From contig JAUHYE010000011.1 in NCBI GenBank assembly GCA_030426395.1, positions 1-49,482 of the forward strand: a stretch of 49,482 nucleotides of DNA, in the 5' to 3' direction. Below are positions 32,305-39,593 of this stretch, one piece after another; within the stretch, counting starts at the first letter, position 1; every line of letters begins with the position of its first letter. Under the pieces are notes generated by a model, which was not told the origin of the DNA, searched no databases, and was given only the letters and a program-made list of their open reading frames with translations. The stretch is from Phycisphaerae bacterium. Its GTDB lineage: Bacteria > Planctomycetota > Phycisphaerae > Phycisphaerales > UBA1924. The translations under genes were made by a program, and so were the position numbers.

Positions 32305-33143
32305 CCCATTCCACCGAGCCCATCGCGTTCCTCACCGGCTGCGGGCGATCGGGCACCAGCATCCTCGGCCAGATGATCGGCGCGAGCCCGAGCGTGCGGT
32401 ACCTCAACGACTACTTCCCGATCTGGGTCGAGCCTTTCCCCCAGTGCGACGCGTGGGGTCTGCGGCACGGCACGCGCGGGCTCGACAACCGCATCGAGCT
32501 CACCGAGGCCGACCTCACCGAGGAGGGGCAGGACCAGTTCTGGGACATCGCCCGCCTGCAACGCCGCGGCAAGCCGCTGCTGGTCGAGAAGGTCGCGCTC
32601 AACAACTACCGCTTGCGCTTCCTCGCGGCCCTCGCGCCCGAGGCGAAGATGATCAACATCGCGCGCCACGGCGTCGAGGTCGCCCGCTCGATCGCCAAAC
32701 GCATCGAGGTCGGCGAGTGGTACGGCGAGGGCGATCGCAAGTGGAGGTTGCTGCAAGACCTCGCCCGTGAGCGGGGGCTCCACGACCAGCTCGGGCTGTG
32801 CACCACCGACGTGGCGCGTGGCCTGCTCGAGTGGCGGATGAGCATCGAGGTCGCCCGCGAGCACGTCGCCGCCATCGGCGAGGGCCGCGTCCTGCAAGTC
32901 CGCTACGAGGACCTCCTCGCCGACGCCGCGGGCGTGGCCACGCGCATCGCCGGGCATCTGGGCCTGCCCGACGGCGGCGAGGCGATGCGGCGATGGGCCG
33001 CGGGCCGCATCGAGCGCAAGAACCCCGCGTCGACCGACGTGCCCCCGCCACCCGAGGCCGAGCCAATCGCCGGCGACGCCCTGCGCATGATGGGTTACGA
33101 CCCCGCGGGGGGCCTGCTGGCGGGGCCTACCGTCGCCCCATGA
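32301..33143 (+). CDS. sulfotransferase family protein
   Basis: A 280-residue cytosolic PAPS-dependent sulfotransferase candidate. The 5'-phosphosulfate loop FLTGCGRSGTSILGQMIGAS is at about 9-28 and the 3'-phosphate-binding region NIARHGVEVARSIAKR at about 118-133; LQVRYEDLLADAAG precedes the C-terminal helix. GTG start overlaps the ABC gene stop, and its stop overlaps the next ATG, so it is coupled on both sides. The acceptor is unknown; the neighbours point to a surface glycan. Confidence 0.82.
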   Translation: MTHSTEPIAFLTGCGRSGTSILGQMIGASPSVRYLNDYFPIWVEPFPQCDAWGLRHGTRGLDNRIELTEADLTEEGQDQFWDIARLQRRGKPLLVEKVALNNYRLRFLAALAPEAKMINIARHGVEVARSIAKRIEVGEWYGEGDRKWRLLQDLARERGLHDQLGLCTTDVARGLLEWRMSIEVAREHVAAIGEGRVLQVRYEDLLADAAGVATRIAGHLGLPDGGEAMRRWAAGRIERKNPASTDVPPPPEAEPIAGDALRMMGYDPAGGLLAGPTVAP

Positions 33144-35110
33144 CCGAGGCCCAGACCCCCAAATCCAAGCCGCCGATCGTGGTCCTCGGCGTCCCGCGCA
33201 GCGGCACCACGCTGCTGCGCACCATGCTCGACGCGCACCCGGCGATCGCCTGCGGCCCGGAGACGCCCTGGCTGGCCGAGCACCAGCCGGCCACGCTGCT
33301 GGGCCTGGTCCGCGCGATGCGCGACGCCGAGCACGGGTATTGCAAGAGCTATAAGCAACCGGCGGACACGCTGCACCGGGCGGCGCGGAAGTTCCTTGAC
33401 GAGGTCATGTTGGCCTACGCGCACGCTCGCGGCAAGACGCGCTGGGCCGAGAAGACCCCCAACAACGCGCTGCACCTCGAGGCGCTGCACACGCTGCTGC
33501 CCGACGCGAGGTGGGTGTGGATCACGCGCGATGCGCTCGACGTGGCGCACAGCACGACGACCGTCGCGGACCACCGCAAGGGCATCGCGCCGGTCTATGA
33601 GAAGTCGCTGCGCATGACGGCGAGGCAGACCACCGCCGCCACGCCGCTGGCCGCGACGCTGCGTTGGGTCAACTGGAACCGCCGGATCGAGGCATTCCTG
33701 GACGGCAAGGCCGCCCACCACCTGACCTACGAGAGCCTCGTCTGCGCGCCAAAGGCCGAGATGCGCCGGCTCTGCGCCTTCCTCGACGAGCCCTACGACG
33801 ACGCGATGCTGGCCTACGACACCAAGAGCCACGACCTGCCGAAGTGGGAATGGGGCAGCACCGACGTCGCCCAGCACGGCCGGGTCGTCACCGGCCGCAT
33901 CGGGGCTGGTCTTGAGCACTTCGACGAGCCGATCCGAGATGGCCTGGCGGCGATGGCCTCACTCTGGAGCCCGCCGGGGCGGCCCGGGCCGGTCGATGCC
34001 CGCCCCTGCCTGCCGGCCCACGCCATGACCGCCCAGCTCCTTGGCGAGCAGGCGGCCGAGTTGCTTCCCACGCGCGAAGCGAGCCCGCCCGAGCGCCTCG
34101 CCCGGCTGGGCGAGTTCCTGGTCGAGCGCGCAGCCCTCGGGCCGGCGGCCGATCACGCCGAACTCCCACCCCTGCCAACCCGCATGGCCCCCGCCGCGCT
34201 CGCGCTGGCGTACGCCGGCGTGCCGGCCACCATCATCCCCGCGCACGACGAGCACGCCGAGGCCCTGCGCACACACGCCGAGCGTTGGGACGTGCAGGGC
34301 ACGCTGACGATCGCGCCCGCCGACACGCACGAGCCCAAGCCACAACCCATCACCACGTCCACCGGCGACCCGACCGGCCTGCGCACGCCCGCCCCCGCGC
34401 CCCTCGCGATCCTGGCCAGGCTCGACGAGCTGCGGAGCCCGCCCTTCACGGCGTTCATGGCGCAACTGAACGCGTTCGCGAAGCTCCACGGCCTGCGCGA
34501 GTTCGACTCGTGGAGCAAGATCTGGGAGTACCCCTGGCTCTGGCTGCACGCCATCGAGTCGCTGCCGCTGGCCGGCCTGCGCATCATCGACATGGGCAGC
34601 GAGCTGAGCCCCATGCCGTGGTGGCTGGCGACGCTCGGGGCACGCGTCACGCTCGTCGAGACCACGCGCGGCATGGAAAAACAGTGGGCCGCGCTCCGCG
34701 ACACGCTCAACGTGCGGGTCGACTGGGCGTTCACCGACGACGAGACGATTCCCGCGCCCGACGGCCACGCGCACCTGCTCACCAGCCTCAGCGTCATCGA
34801 GCACCAGCCCGACAAGCGCAAGGCCATGGACGAGATCGCGCGGGTGCTCGTGCCGGGCGGGGTGCTGGCGATGAGCTTCGACATCTGCGAGCCCGAGCTT
34901 GGGATGGCCTTCCCCGAGTGGAACGGCCGCGCGCTGACGATGGCCGAGTTCGAGCGCGATCTTTGGAGCCACCCATCGTTCTCGAAGACCCGCCCGGCCG
35001 GCGCGATCGACTGGAATACCGACGACATCGGCCCTTACTTCGAGTGGCACAAGTCCACCGCCGCGCACCACACCTACGTGACCGGCGCGGCGGTGATGCG
35101 CTGCGATTAG
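33140..35110 (+). CDS. sulfotransferase-methyltransferase fusion protein
   Basis: A 656-residue two-domain protein. Residues 10-285 are a second sulfotransferase: IVVLGVPRSGTTLLRTMLDA (PAPS loop), KTRWAEKTPNNALHLEALH, RWVWITRDALDVAHSTTTV (3'-phosphate site) and HLTYESLVCAPKAEMRRLC. A Pro/Ala-rich linker (about 290-430) joins it to a class I SAM-dependent methyltransferase: RIIDMGSELSPMPWWLATLG (motif I), VTLVET, HLLTSLSVIEHQPDKRKAMD and VLVPGGVLAMSFDICEPE. It suggests successive sulfation and methylation of the same glycan or lipid. ATGA overlap with the previous gene; its stop overlaps the convergent gene by 4 bp. Confidence 0.85.
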   Translation: MTEAQTPKSKPPIVVLGVPRSGTTLLRTMLDAHPAIACGPETPWLAEHQPATLLGLVRAMRDAEHGYCKSYKQPADTLHRAARKFLDEVMLAYAHARGKTRWAEKTPNNALHLEALHTLLPDARWVWITRDALDVAHSTTTVADHRKGIAPVYEKSLRMTARQTTAATPLAATLRWVNWNRRIEAFLDGKAAHHLTYESLVCAPKAEMRRLCAFLDEPYDDAMLAYDTKSHDLPKWEWGSTDVAQHGRVVTGRIGAGLEHFDEPIRDGLAAMASLWSPPGRPGPVDARPCLPAHAMTAQLLGEQAAELLPTREASPPERLARLGEFLVERAALGPAADHAELPPLPTRMAPAALALAYAGVPATIIPAHDEHAEALRTHAERWDVQGTLTIAPADTHEPKPQPITTSTGDPTGLRTPAPAPLAILARLDELRSPPFTAFMAQLNAFAKLHGLREFDSWSKIWEYPWLWLHAIESLPLAGLRIIDMGSELSPMPWWLATLGARVTLVETTRGMEKQWAALRDTLNVRVDWAFTDDETIPAPDGHAHLLTSLSVIEHQPDKRKAMDEIARVLVPGGVLAMSFDICEPELGMAFPEWNGRALTMAEFERDLWSHPSFSKTRPAGAIDWNTDDIGPYFEWHKSTAAHHTYVTGAAVMRCD

Positions 35111-35703
35111 CGGCGTCGCCTCGCGCACATCAGCAGCCCGCCCAGCACGACCACCCCCGCCGGCGCCGGCACCACGCGGATCGTCGCCTCGCCCTCGGCG
35201 AAGTCGCCCAGGCGGCTCTGGCACAGACTGCTGCTCCTCACCGGGAACACGCAGAAGTCCTCGGTCATCGTCGTCAGCGAGAGATCGAAGGGTGCCGCCA
35301 CGTCCGCCGGTGCCGTGTACGTCACCTCCCAGAACGCGATCGGGTTGCTCGGATCGGCGTAGATCTCGGCCGTCGGGCTGTTCACCTGCCCGCAATTGAT
35401 GCCCAGCACACCCTCGGGCCCCACGACGCCTGGCATCCCAAGCCACGGCGGACGCAACATCCGCGGATCGCTCAGGCCCTGCCCGCCCCCGGACGACAGG
35501 AGGTCGGTGATGACCTGGGCGACCGCGTAGTCGGCGGCGTCGTCGAAGTACGCCTCCATCCGGATCGTCGTCGACTCGCCCGGCCTCAGTGTGTCGTCGT
35601 CCACCACGATCGTGATGCCGTTGGCGGCGATCTGGGCGCTGGCCGCGCCGGCGGTGAGCAGCAGCGCTGCCGCGCTCAGGGTCTTCGCTCGCGTGATGGT
35701 CAT
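35107..35703 (-). CDS. secreted VPAPA-CTERM family protein, copy 8
   Basis: A 198-residue member with a signal peptide ending AGAASAQ. I chose ATG 35703 (GGAGGA 6 nt upstream, matches copy 9); ATG 35709 is an alternative. Core: ITIVVDDDTLRPGESTTIRM, DPSNPIAFWEVTYTAPADVA, ESR-like QSRLGDFAEGEATIR, tail VPAPAGVVVLGGLLMCARRRR. It departs from the family in having two extra cysteines around FCVFPVRSSSLCQ and one in NCGQVNSPT, so a disulfide is possible. Most similar to copy 9 next to it. Confidence 0.85.
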   Translation of the reverse strand: MTITRAKTLSAAALLLTAGAASAQIAANGITIVVDDDTLRPGESTTIRMEAYFDDAADYAVAQVITDLLSSGGGQGLSDPRMLRPPWLGMPGVVGPEGVLGINCGQVNSPTAEIYADPSNPIAFWEVTYTAPADVAAPFDLSLTTMTEDFCVFPVRSSSLCQSRLGDFAEGEATIRVVPAPAGVVVLGGLLMCARRRR

Positions 35704-35722
35704 GGGCATTCCTCCTCCTCCC

Positions 35723-35751
35723 ACCATACCGGACGTTTTGTCGTCGCGCCA
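35723..35751 (-). promoter_or_regulatory. predicted promoter of VPAPA-CTERM copy 8
   Basis: TATGGT (35723-35728, minus strand) inside GGTATGGTGG, with TGGCGC 17 bp upstream (35746-35751). The -35 hexamer is poor, but the -10 10-mer and the preceding AACGTCC are identical to the copy 9 upstream region. Confidence 0.4.
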
Positions 35752-35778
35752 GCAAAGCGCGGCGACCGGGCGCCGCGT

Positions 35779-36375
35779 CTACCGGCGTCTTCGCGCCGCG
35801 ACCAGCAGCCCGCCCAGCACCACCACCCCCGCCGGCGCCGGCACCACGCGGATCGTGGCCTCGCCCTCGGCGAAGTCGCCCAGGCGGGACTCCGTCCGGG
35901 CCGTCGATATCCTGATGTACACGTCGAACCGGGTCGTCTCGGTCGTGAGGCCGACATCCAACGGCGTCGCCACGTCGCCCGGCGCGGTGTACGTGGCTTC
36001 CCAGAACGCGATGGGGTTGCTCGTGTCGCCGTAGATGCCCCCGAGGAAGTGCAACTGCCCGGCGATGATGCCGCTCACGCCGGTGCCATCGATGACACCC
36101 ACCGTCGTGCCCGGCCCGGCCATGGGCCGCGTCAGACGGAGGTCGCTCAGCCCTTGGGACCCCGCCGAGGAAAGCAGATTCGTGGCCACGCCGCTCATGC
36201 AATAGTCACTCGCATCGAAGTACGCCTCCATCCGCACCGTCGTGGCCTGCCCCGGCTCCAGCACCGGGTCGTCCACCAGGATCGTGATGCCGTTGGCGGC
36301 CGTCTGGGCACTGGCCGCGCCGGCGGCCAGCAGCAGGGCCGCCGCGCCCGCGACGGTCGTTGTGGTTCTGGTCAT
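35779..36375 (-). CDS. secreted VPAPA-CTERM family protein, copy 9
   Basis: A 198-residue member; ATG 36375 with AGAGGAGG upstream. Signal peptide ends AGAASAQ. Core: VDDPVLEPGQATTVRMEAYF, VATNLLSSAGSQGLSD, RPMAGPGTTVGVIDG, GIIAGQLHFLGGIYGDTSNP, AFWEATYTAPGDVA. Tail VPAPAGVVVLGGLLVAARRRR, nearly identical to copy 8, whose gene follows after 75 bp with its own promoter-like element. The pair lies about 10 kb from the main cluster, beyond the glycan genes. Confidence 0.86.
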   Translation of the reverse strand: MTRTTTTVAGAAALLLAAGAASAQTAANGITILVDDPVLEPGQATTVRMEAYFDASDYCMSGVATNLLSSAGSQGLSDLRLTRPMAGPGTTVGVIDGTGVSGIIAGQLHFLGGIYGDTSNPIAFWEATYTAPGDVATPLDVGLTTETTRFDVYIRISTARTESRLGDFAEGEATIRVVPAPAGVVVLGGLLVAARRRR

Positions 36376-36394
36376 GGGCCGTCCTCCTCTGACC

Positions 36395-36423
36395 ACCATA
36401 CCGGACGTTCCGCCCGCGTGCCA
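36395..36423 (-). promoter_or_regulatory. predicted promoter of VPAPA-CTERM copy 9
   Basis: TATGGT (36395-36400, minus strand) inside GGTATGGTGG and TGGCAC 17 bp upstream (36418-36423). The order and spacing equal those at copy 8, with ATG 19 nt downstream of the -10 box in both. Confidence 0.4.
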
Positions 36424-36471
36424 GCCGATTCCGAGGAAGTTCGCGCGGGCGGCGCGGGCCGGCGGCGGGCT

Positions 36472-37125
36472 CTACGCGGCGTCTTTGGCGGTCTTCCTGG
36501 CTTCGCGGACCGATCCCAGTTGCACGATCAGGATGGCGCCGCGGACCAGATGCTTGCCGTGCTGGGCGTCGATGGCGTACCAGGCCTCGCCGACGCCCAC
36601 CTTGAGCGTCTCGTCGGTGAACGTCTTGCTGGTCGTCGTGCCCATGATGGTGTAGCCGGTTTCGCCCGGCAGCATCCGCTTGACGATGTAGAACGTCCCC
36701 TGCGGCCCGCCCCCGTCCCACGAGATCACCACCGCCCCGCCCGGGCGCACGACGAACCTCGGGCTCCTCGGGGTCTTGGGCGGCCCGGCGTCGCTGGCCT
36801 TGGCCCTGGGGCTCAGCCCCGCTAAAACGTACACGCCGGTGTCGTCGGTCACGGCCGCGTGCGTCTTCATCGCGCTGATCGCCGCGCGCGTGCGCTTCAT
36901 CGTGTGGCGGATGCTGATGCGCCACGCGAGCGTCGCGCTCTTGGCCCGATTGGCGGCGATGTTGGCCTCCAGCCGCTTCACGCGGCTCTCCTCGGCGAGA
37001 TCGCGGATCTCCTGGGCGAACGCGTCGCTGATCCCGATCGCCGCGGCGTTGTCGATCCACTTCTGCGTGTGGGCCCGGATCCAGTCCAGGGCGTCGGTGG
37101 GGTTGCGGGGCAGGTTCTCGGGCAT
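36472..37125 (-). CDS. hypothetical protein with helical N-terminus and Fn3-like C-terminus
   Basis: A 217-residue protein from ATG 37125 (MPENLPRNPTDALDWIRAHT). Residues 1-110 are mostly helical and charged (EEIRDLAEESRVKRLEA-like, SIRHTMKRTRAAISAMKTHA). After a basic Pro-rich hinge, residues about 130-200 look like a small beta domain (VVISWDGGGPQGTFYIVKRM, GYTIMGTTTSKTFTDETL) resembling fibronectin type III. No signal peptide. The frame is open far upstream through the 21-bp arrays, but the segment before this ATG is repeat-derived and I leave it out. It lies 96 bp downstream of a CTERM promoter region on the same strand. Confidence 0.65.
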   Translation of the reverse strand: MPENLPRNPTDALDWIRAHTQKWIDNAAAIGISDAFAQEIRDLAEESRVKRLEANIAANRAKSATLAWRISIRHTMKRTRAAISAMKTHAAVTDDTGVYVLAGLSPRAKASDAGPPKTPRSPRFVVRPGGAVVISWDGGGPQGTFYIVKRMLPGETGYTIMGTTTSKTFTDETLKVGVGEAWYAIDAQHGKHLVRGAILIVQLGSVREARKTAKDAA

Positions 37126-37138
37126 GTCGGTGGTCCTG

Positions 37139-37222
37139 TCGGGGCTTGTCGGGAACGGACTCGGGCTTGCGGGGAGCGGACTCGGGCTTGTCGGGAGCGG
37201 ACTCGGGCTTGCGGGGAGCGCT
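37139..37222. repeat. tandem array of 21-bp units (array d)
   Basis: Four contiguous 21-bp units with core CTCGGGCTTG followed by CGGGGAGCGGA or TCGGGAGCGGA; the fourth ends in a change to GCT and a fifth is decayed. It starts 13 bp before the ATG of the 36472-37125 gene, so it occupies the place of its promoter. I see no palindrome in this unit. Between it and array e (37223-37346) nothing was recognised. Confidence 0.85.
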
Positions 37223-37346
37223 CGGAGGCTTGCCGGGGGGCCACGCCGGCCCCCGCGCTCCCATCCATCGACCACCCCCACCCGCCGCTGCACCCAAAAA
37301 CCCCGCCGGCGGCCCAGAAAGCCCCACAGGCGCACGTTTTGCGCCC

Positions 37347-37493
37347 GTTGACGGCTTTCAACGGGCCCAAGACAGGTGGAAACGCCCCCGTGACACCCGT
37401 CAACGGCCCATTCCCAAGCGTCAACGCCCCGTTGACGCTTCGCAACGGGGCGTTGACACCTGTCCACGGGCCGTTGCAATGTTTCACGGGCCC
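37347..37493. repeat. tandem array of 21-bp units with 16-bp dyads (array e)
   Basis: Seven 21-bp units. The first 16 bp tend to GTTGAC....GTCAAC-like dyads and the last 5 bp are always G/C (GGGCC, GCCCC, GGCCC, GGGGC). Units 4/5 form a larger inverted repeat, AAGCGTCAAC (37416-37425) and GTTGACGCTT (37431-37440), with a 5-bp centre. This is the most diverged of the longer arrays but the period is strict across 147 bp. Confidence 0.82.
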
Positions 37494-37527
37494 GTCGCCA
37501 TCGCCCGCCCGACCCGCCGGGGCCACC

Positions 37528-37632
37528 GGCCGTCTTGCCCGGGCCCCGGGACGAGTCGCCCGAGCCCCGGGCGGTCTCGCGGTGGCCCCCGGCCGTCTCG
37601 CCCGAGCCACGGGCCGGCTCGCTCAGCCACCG
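37528..37632. repeat. tandem array of 21-bp units overlapping a gene end (array f)
   Basis: About five GC-rich 21-bp units beginning GGCCGTCT or a variant and containing TCGCCCGAGCC. In the plus frame they would read as Gly-Arg-Leu-Ala-Arg-Ala-Pro heptads. The last unit runs into the stop codon of the ankyrin gene (37623-37625). Arrays d, e and f together occupy most of a gene-free 497-bp stretch. Confidence 0.78.
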
Positions 37633-39575
37633 TCGGATGGGCCGGCGTCTCCGGCCGATCTCTCGCGGGCAGCCCACTGGGCCTCGGCGGCTTCGAGCAG
37701 GTCGCACACGACGGCCACCTCGTCCGGCCGGGCCGCCCGCTGCTCGGGCGGGACCTCCCAGAAGGTTCCAAGGGACGCGGCGTTGCGATCCGTGAGCGCC
37801 CCGCGCACGGTCATGCCGCCGACCCGCCGAGTCGGGTCGGCGCCGGCGTCGAGCAAGACACGCGCGACATCGGGCTTGAGCGACAGCGCCGCGTACCAGA
37901 GCAGCGTGTAGCCGCGATCGTCCTGCCACTCGGGCGAGCCGCCGGCGGCCAGGAGCAGGGCGACGATGCCCGCGTCACCCGAGCGCACCGCCTCGTAGAG
38001 CCGGTCGGTCGCCGGCTCGGCGCCGAACTCGACCAGCGCCTCCAGGCACGGCAAGCAGGCGTGGTCGATCGCGGTGGCGACCTCGTAGTCATACTGATTG
38101 CGCATCGGGTGCACGCCCCGTTCCAGCAGGGCACGCGTCAATCCCAGGTCGTGCGGCGGGTCCCATCGCCAGGCTTGGCCGTCGAGCACGATAGCGAACT
38201 TGGACATCTCCGCGGCGTCCCACTGGCCGGGGTCGAGCCCCGCGTCGATGAGCCGGTCGAGCAATGGTACATCGCACGCGATGACGGCCTCGATGCCCGC
38301 CTCGACGAGATCGTGCGGGCCCGGCTGCTCGACCTCGATGACCATGGTCTCGATGGCCCGGCTCGTGTGCGCGAGCGGCTTGGCTTCTGGCCACCAGTTC
38401 CCACCACCGATCTGGTAGGCCAGGAGCACCCCGACGATCCCCTCGTGCCGGCCCAGCATCGCGACGTGCAGCGGCCGGTCCGATGCGTTCCACGGCGTCG
38501 CGTGCGCACCCAGGTCGAGCAGCCGGTCGACCGCCGGGGCGTGCCCGCGGGCCGCGGCCCAGTGCAACGCGGTCGTGAACTCGGTCGACCCATGCCATCC
38601 CGGGGCCGGCTGCAACTCCGCATCGATGTTCGCACCATCGGCCACAAGCCGCTCGATCTGTTGCACATCCCCCACCGCCGCGGCGTAATGCAGCGGCGGC
38701 AGCCGATCGACCGCCATCCACCGATGCACGAGCAGCGAAGCGCTCGCCCCGACGACCAGCACCAGCGCGAGCGAAGCGCCGAGCATCGGGGCGCGGGCGG
38801 TGAGCAACTCGGCGATGGTCGTGCGCTCGCGCAGGTCGCGCCCACACTCCGTGCAAGGCGCTCCATCCGGAAGCCCCCCCACGGAGTGGGCGCAGTGGGG
38901 GCAGCGGTTCTTCTTCCGCCGCCGCCAGCGACGCAGCACGCGCAGCGCGACCAGCGGCGACAGCGCCACGCCCCAGGCGCACGCGAGCACGAGCGTGTTC
39001 ACAAAGAGCCCCGCCGGGATGGCGCCGAGCGGGACGACCGCCGCCAGCCCGCCGGCCGGCCAGGCACCGACGCCGGGACGATCCGCCTCGGCGCTGGCAT
39101 CGTGCGCAAGCGGCCATTCCAGCGCCATCGCCGCCACGCCCCCGCGCACGAACTCGCCGGGCAGCGCGAAGTCAGCCGGCCCCGCCGTGCGCGTGGCGCG
39201 AACACACCGCATCGGCCACCCGGCGCTGACCTCCCACGCGACGTCCCGCGTCCGCTCCCGCGCGGGCGCGAACGGCCCGGGCTGGTCGGCAAGGCCGTGG
39301 CCCACGCTCCACGCGGGTAACGCCGTGGAGGCTTCGAGGTCCGGCGGCTCCACGTGCAGGTCCAGCGCAACGAATGTGCGCCACGTCAGCGTCGCGTCGT
39401 GGCCCTCCTCGACCAGCCACCCACGCATCTCGGTCCGCGTGCCGGAGGGGTTGCGCGTGAGCAGCGTGTCGGGCCACGCGGAGCGATCCACCAGCGCGCC
39501 CGCCCACGCGACGAGCACGCTCGTGCACAGGCCCAAAGCCAGCAGCAGAACCAGCATGACCGCCACGCGACGCAT
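37623..39575 (-). CDS. membrane ankyrin-repeat protein with zinc ribbon, copy 1
   Basis: A 650-residue protein. N-terminal helix (about 5-29), an outside domain (30-180), helix 2 (about 183-212), a basic stretch RRWRRRKKNR, a four-cysteine zinc ribbon CPHCAHSV...CTECGRDL (225-247), helix 3 (about 264-284) and then ankyrin-like repeats to about 590 (PPLHYAAAVGDVQQIERLVADGANID, TTALHWAAARGHAPAVDRLLDLGA, PLHVAMLGRHEGIVGVLL, YTLLWYAALSLKPDVARVLLDAGADP). By the positive-inside rule the zinc ribbon is cytoplasmic and the ankyrin part extracytoplasmic. Closely related to the adjacent gene, with which it forms a tandem pair (18-bp gap). Confidence 0.82.
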   Translation of the reverse strand: MRRVAVMLVLLLALGLCTSVLVAWAGALVDRSAWPDTLLTRNPSGTRTEMRGWLVEEGHDATLTWRTFVALDLHVEPPDLEASTALPAWSVGHGLADQPGPFAPARERTRDVAWEVSAGWPMRCVRATRTAGPADFALPGEFVRGGVAAMALEWPLAHDASAEADRPGVGAWPAGGLAAVVPLGAIPAGLFVNTLVLACAWGVALSPLVALRVLRRWRRRKKNRCPHCAHSVGGLPDGAPCTECGRDLRERTTIAELLTARAPMLGASLALVLVVGASASLLVHRWMAVDRLPPLHYAAAVGDVQQIERLVADGANIDAELQPAPGWHGSTEFTTALHWAAARGHAPAVDRLLDLGAHATPWNASDRPLHVAMLGRHEGIVGVLLAYQIGGGNWWPEAKPLAHTSRAIETMVIEVEQPGPHDLVEAGIEAVIACDVPLLDRLIDAGLDPGQWDAAEMSKFAIVLDGQAWRWDPPHDLGLTRALLERGVHPMRNQYDYEVATAIDHACLPCLEALVEFGAEPATDRLYEAVRSGDAGIVALLLAAGGSPEWQDDRGYTLLWYAALSLKPDVARVLLDAGADPTRRVGGMTVRGALTDRNAASLGTFWEVPPEQRAARPDEVAVVCDLLEAAEAQWAARERSAGDAGPSDGG

Positions 39576-39593
39576 CGGGGCATTATGGCGCGG

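Noticed and set aside
35723-36423. Sigma-54 promoters, because TGGCAC/TGGCGC occurs upstream of copies 8 and 9
   Set aside because: No GC element at the -12 position with the required spacing; a sigma-70-like -10 box at 17 bp fits better.
37126-37929. N-terminal extension of the 36472-37125 gene through arrays d to f
   Set aside because: The extension is repeat-derived, overlaps the ankyrin gene antisense and lacks a plausible start; the ATG at 37125 begins a well-formed protein.
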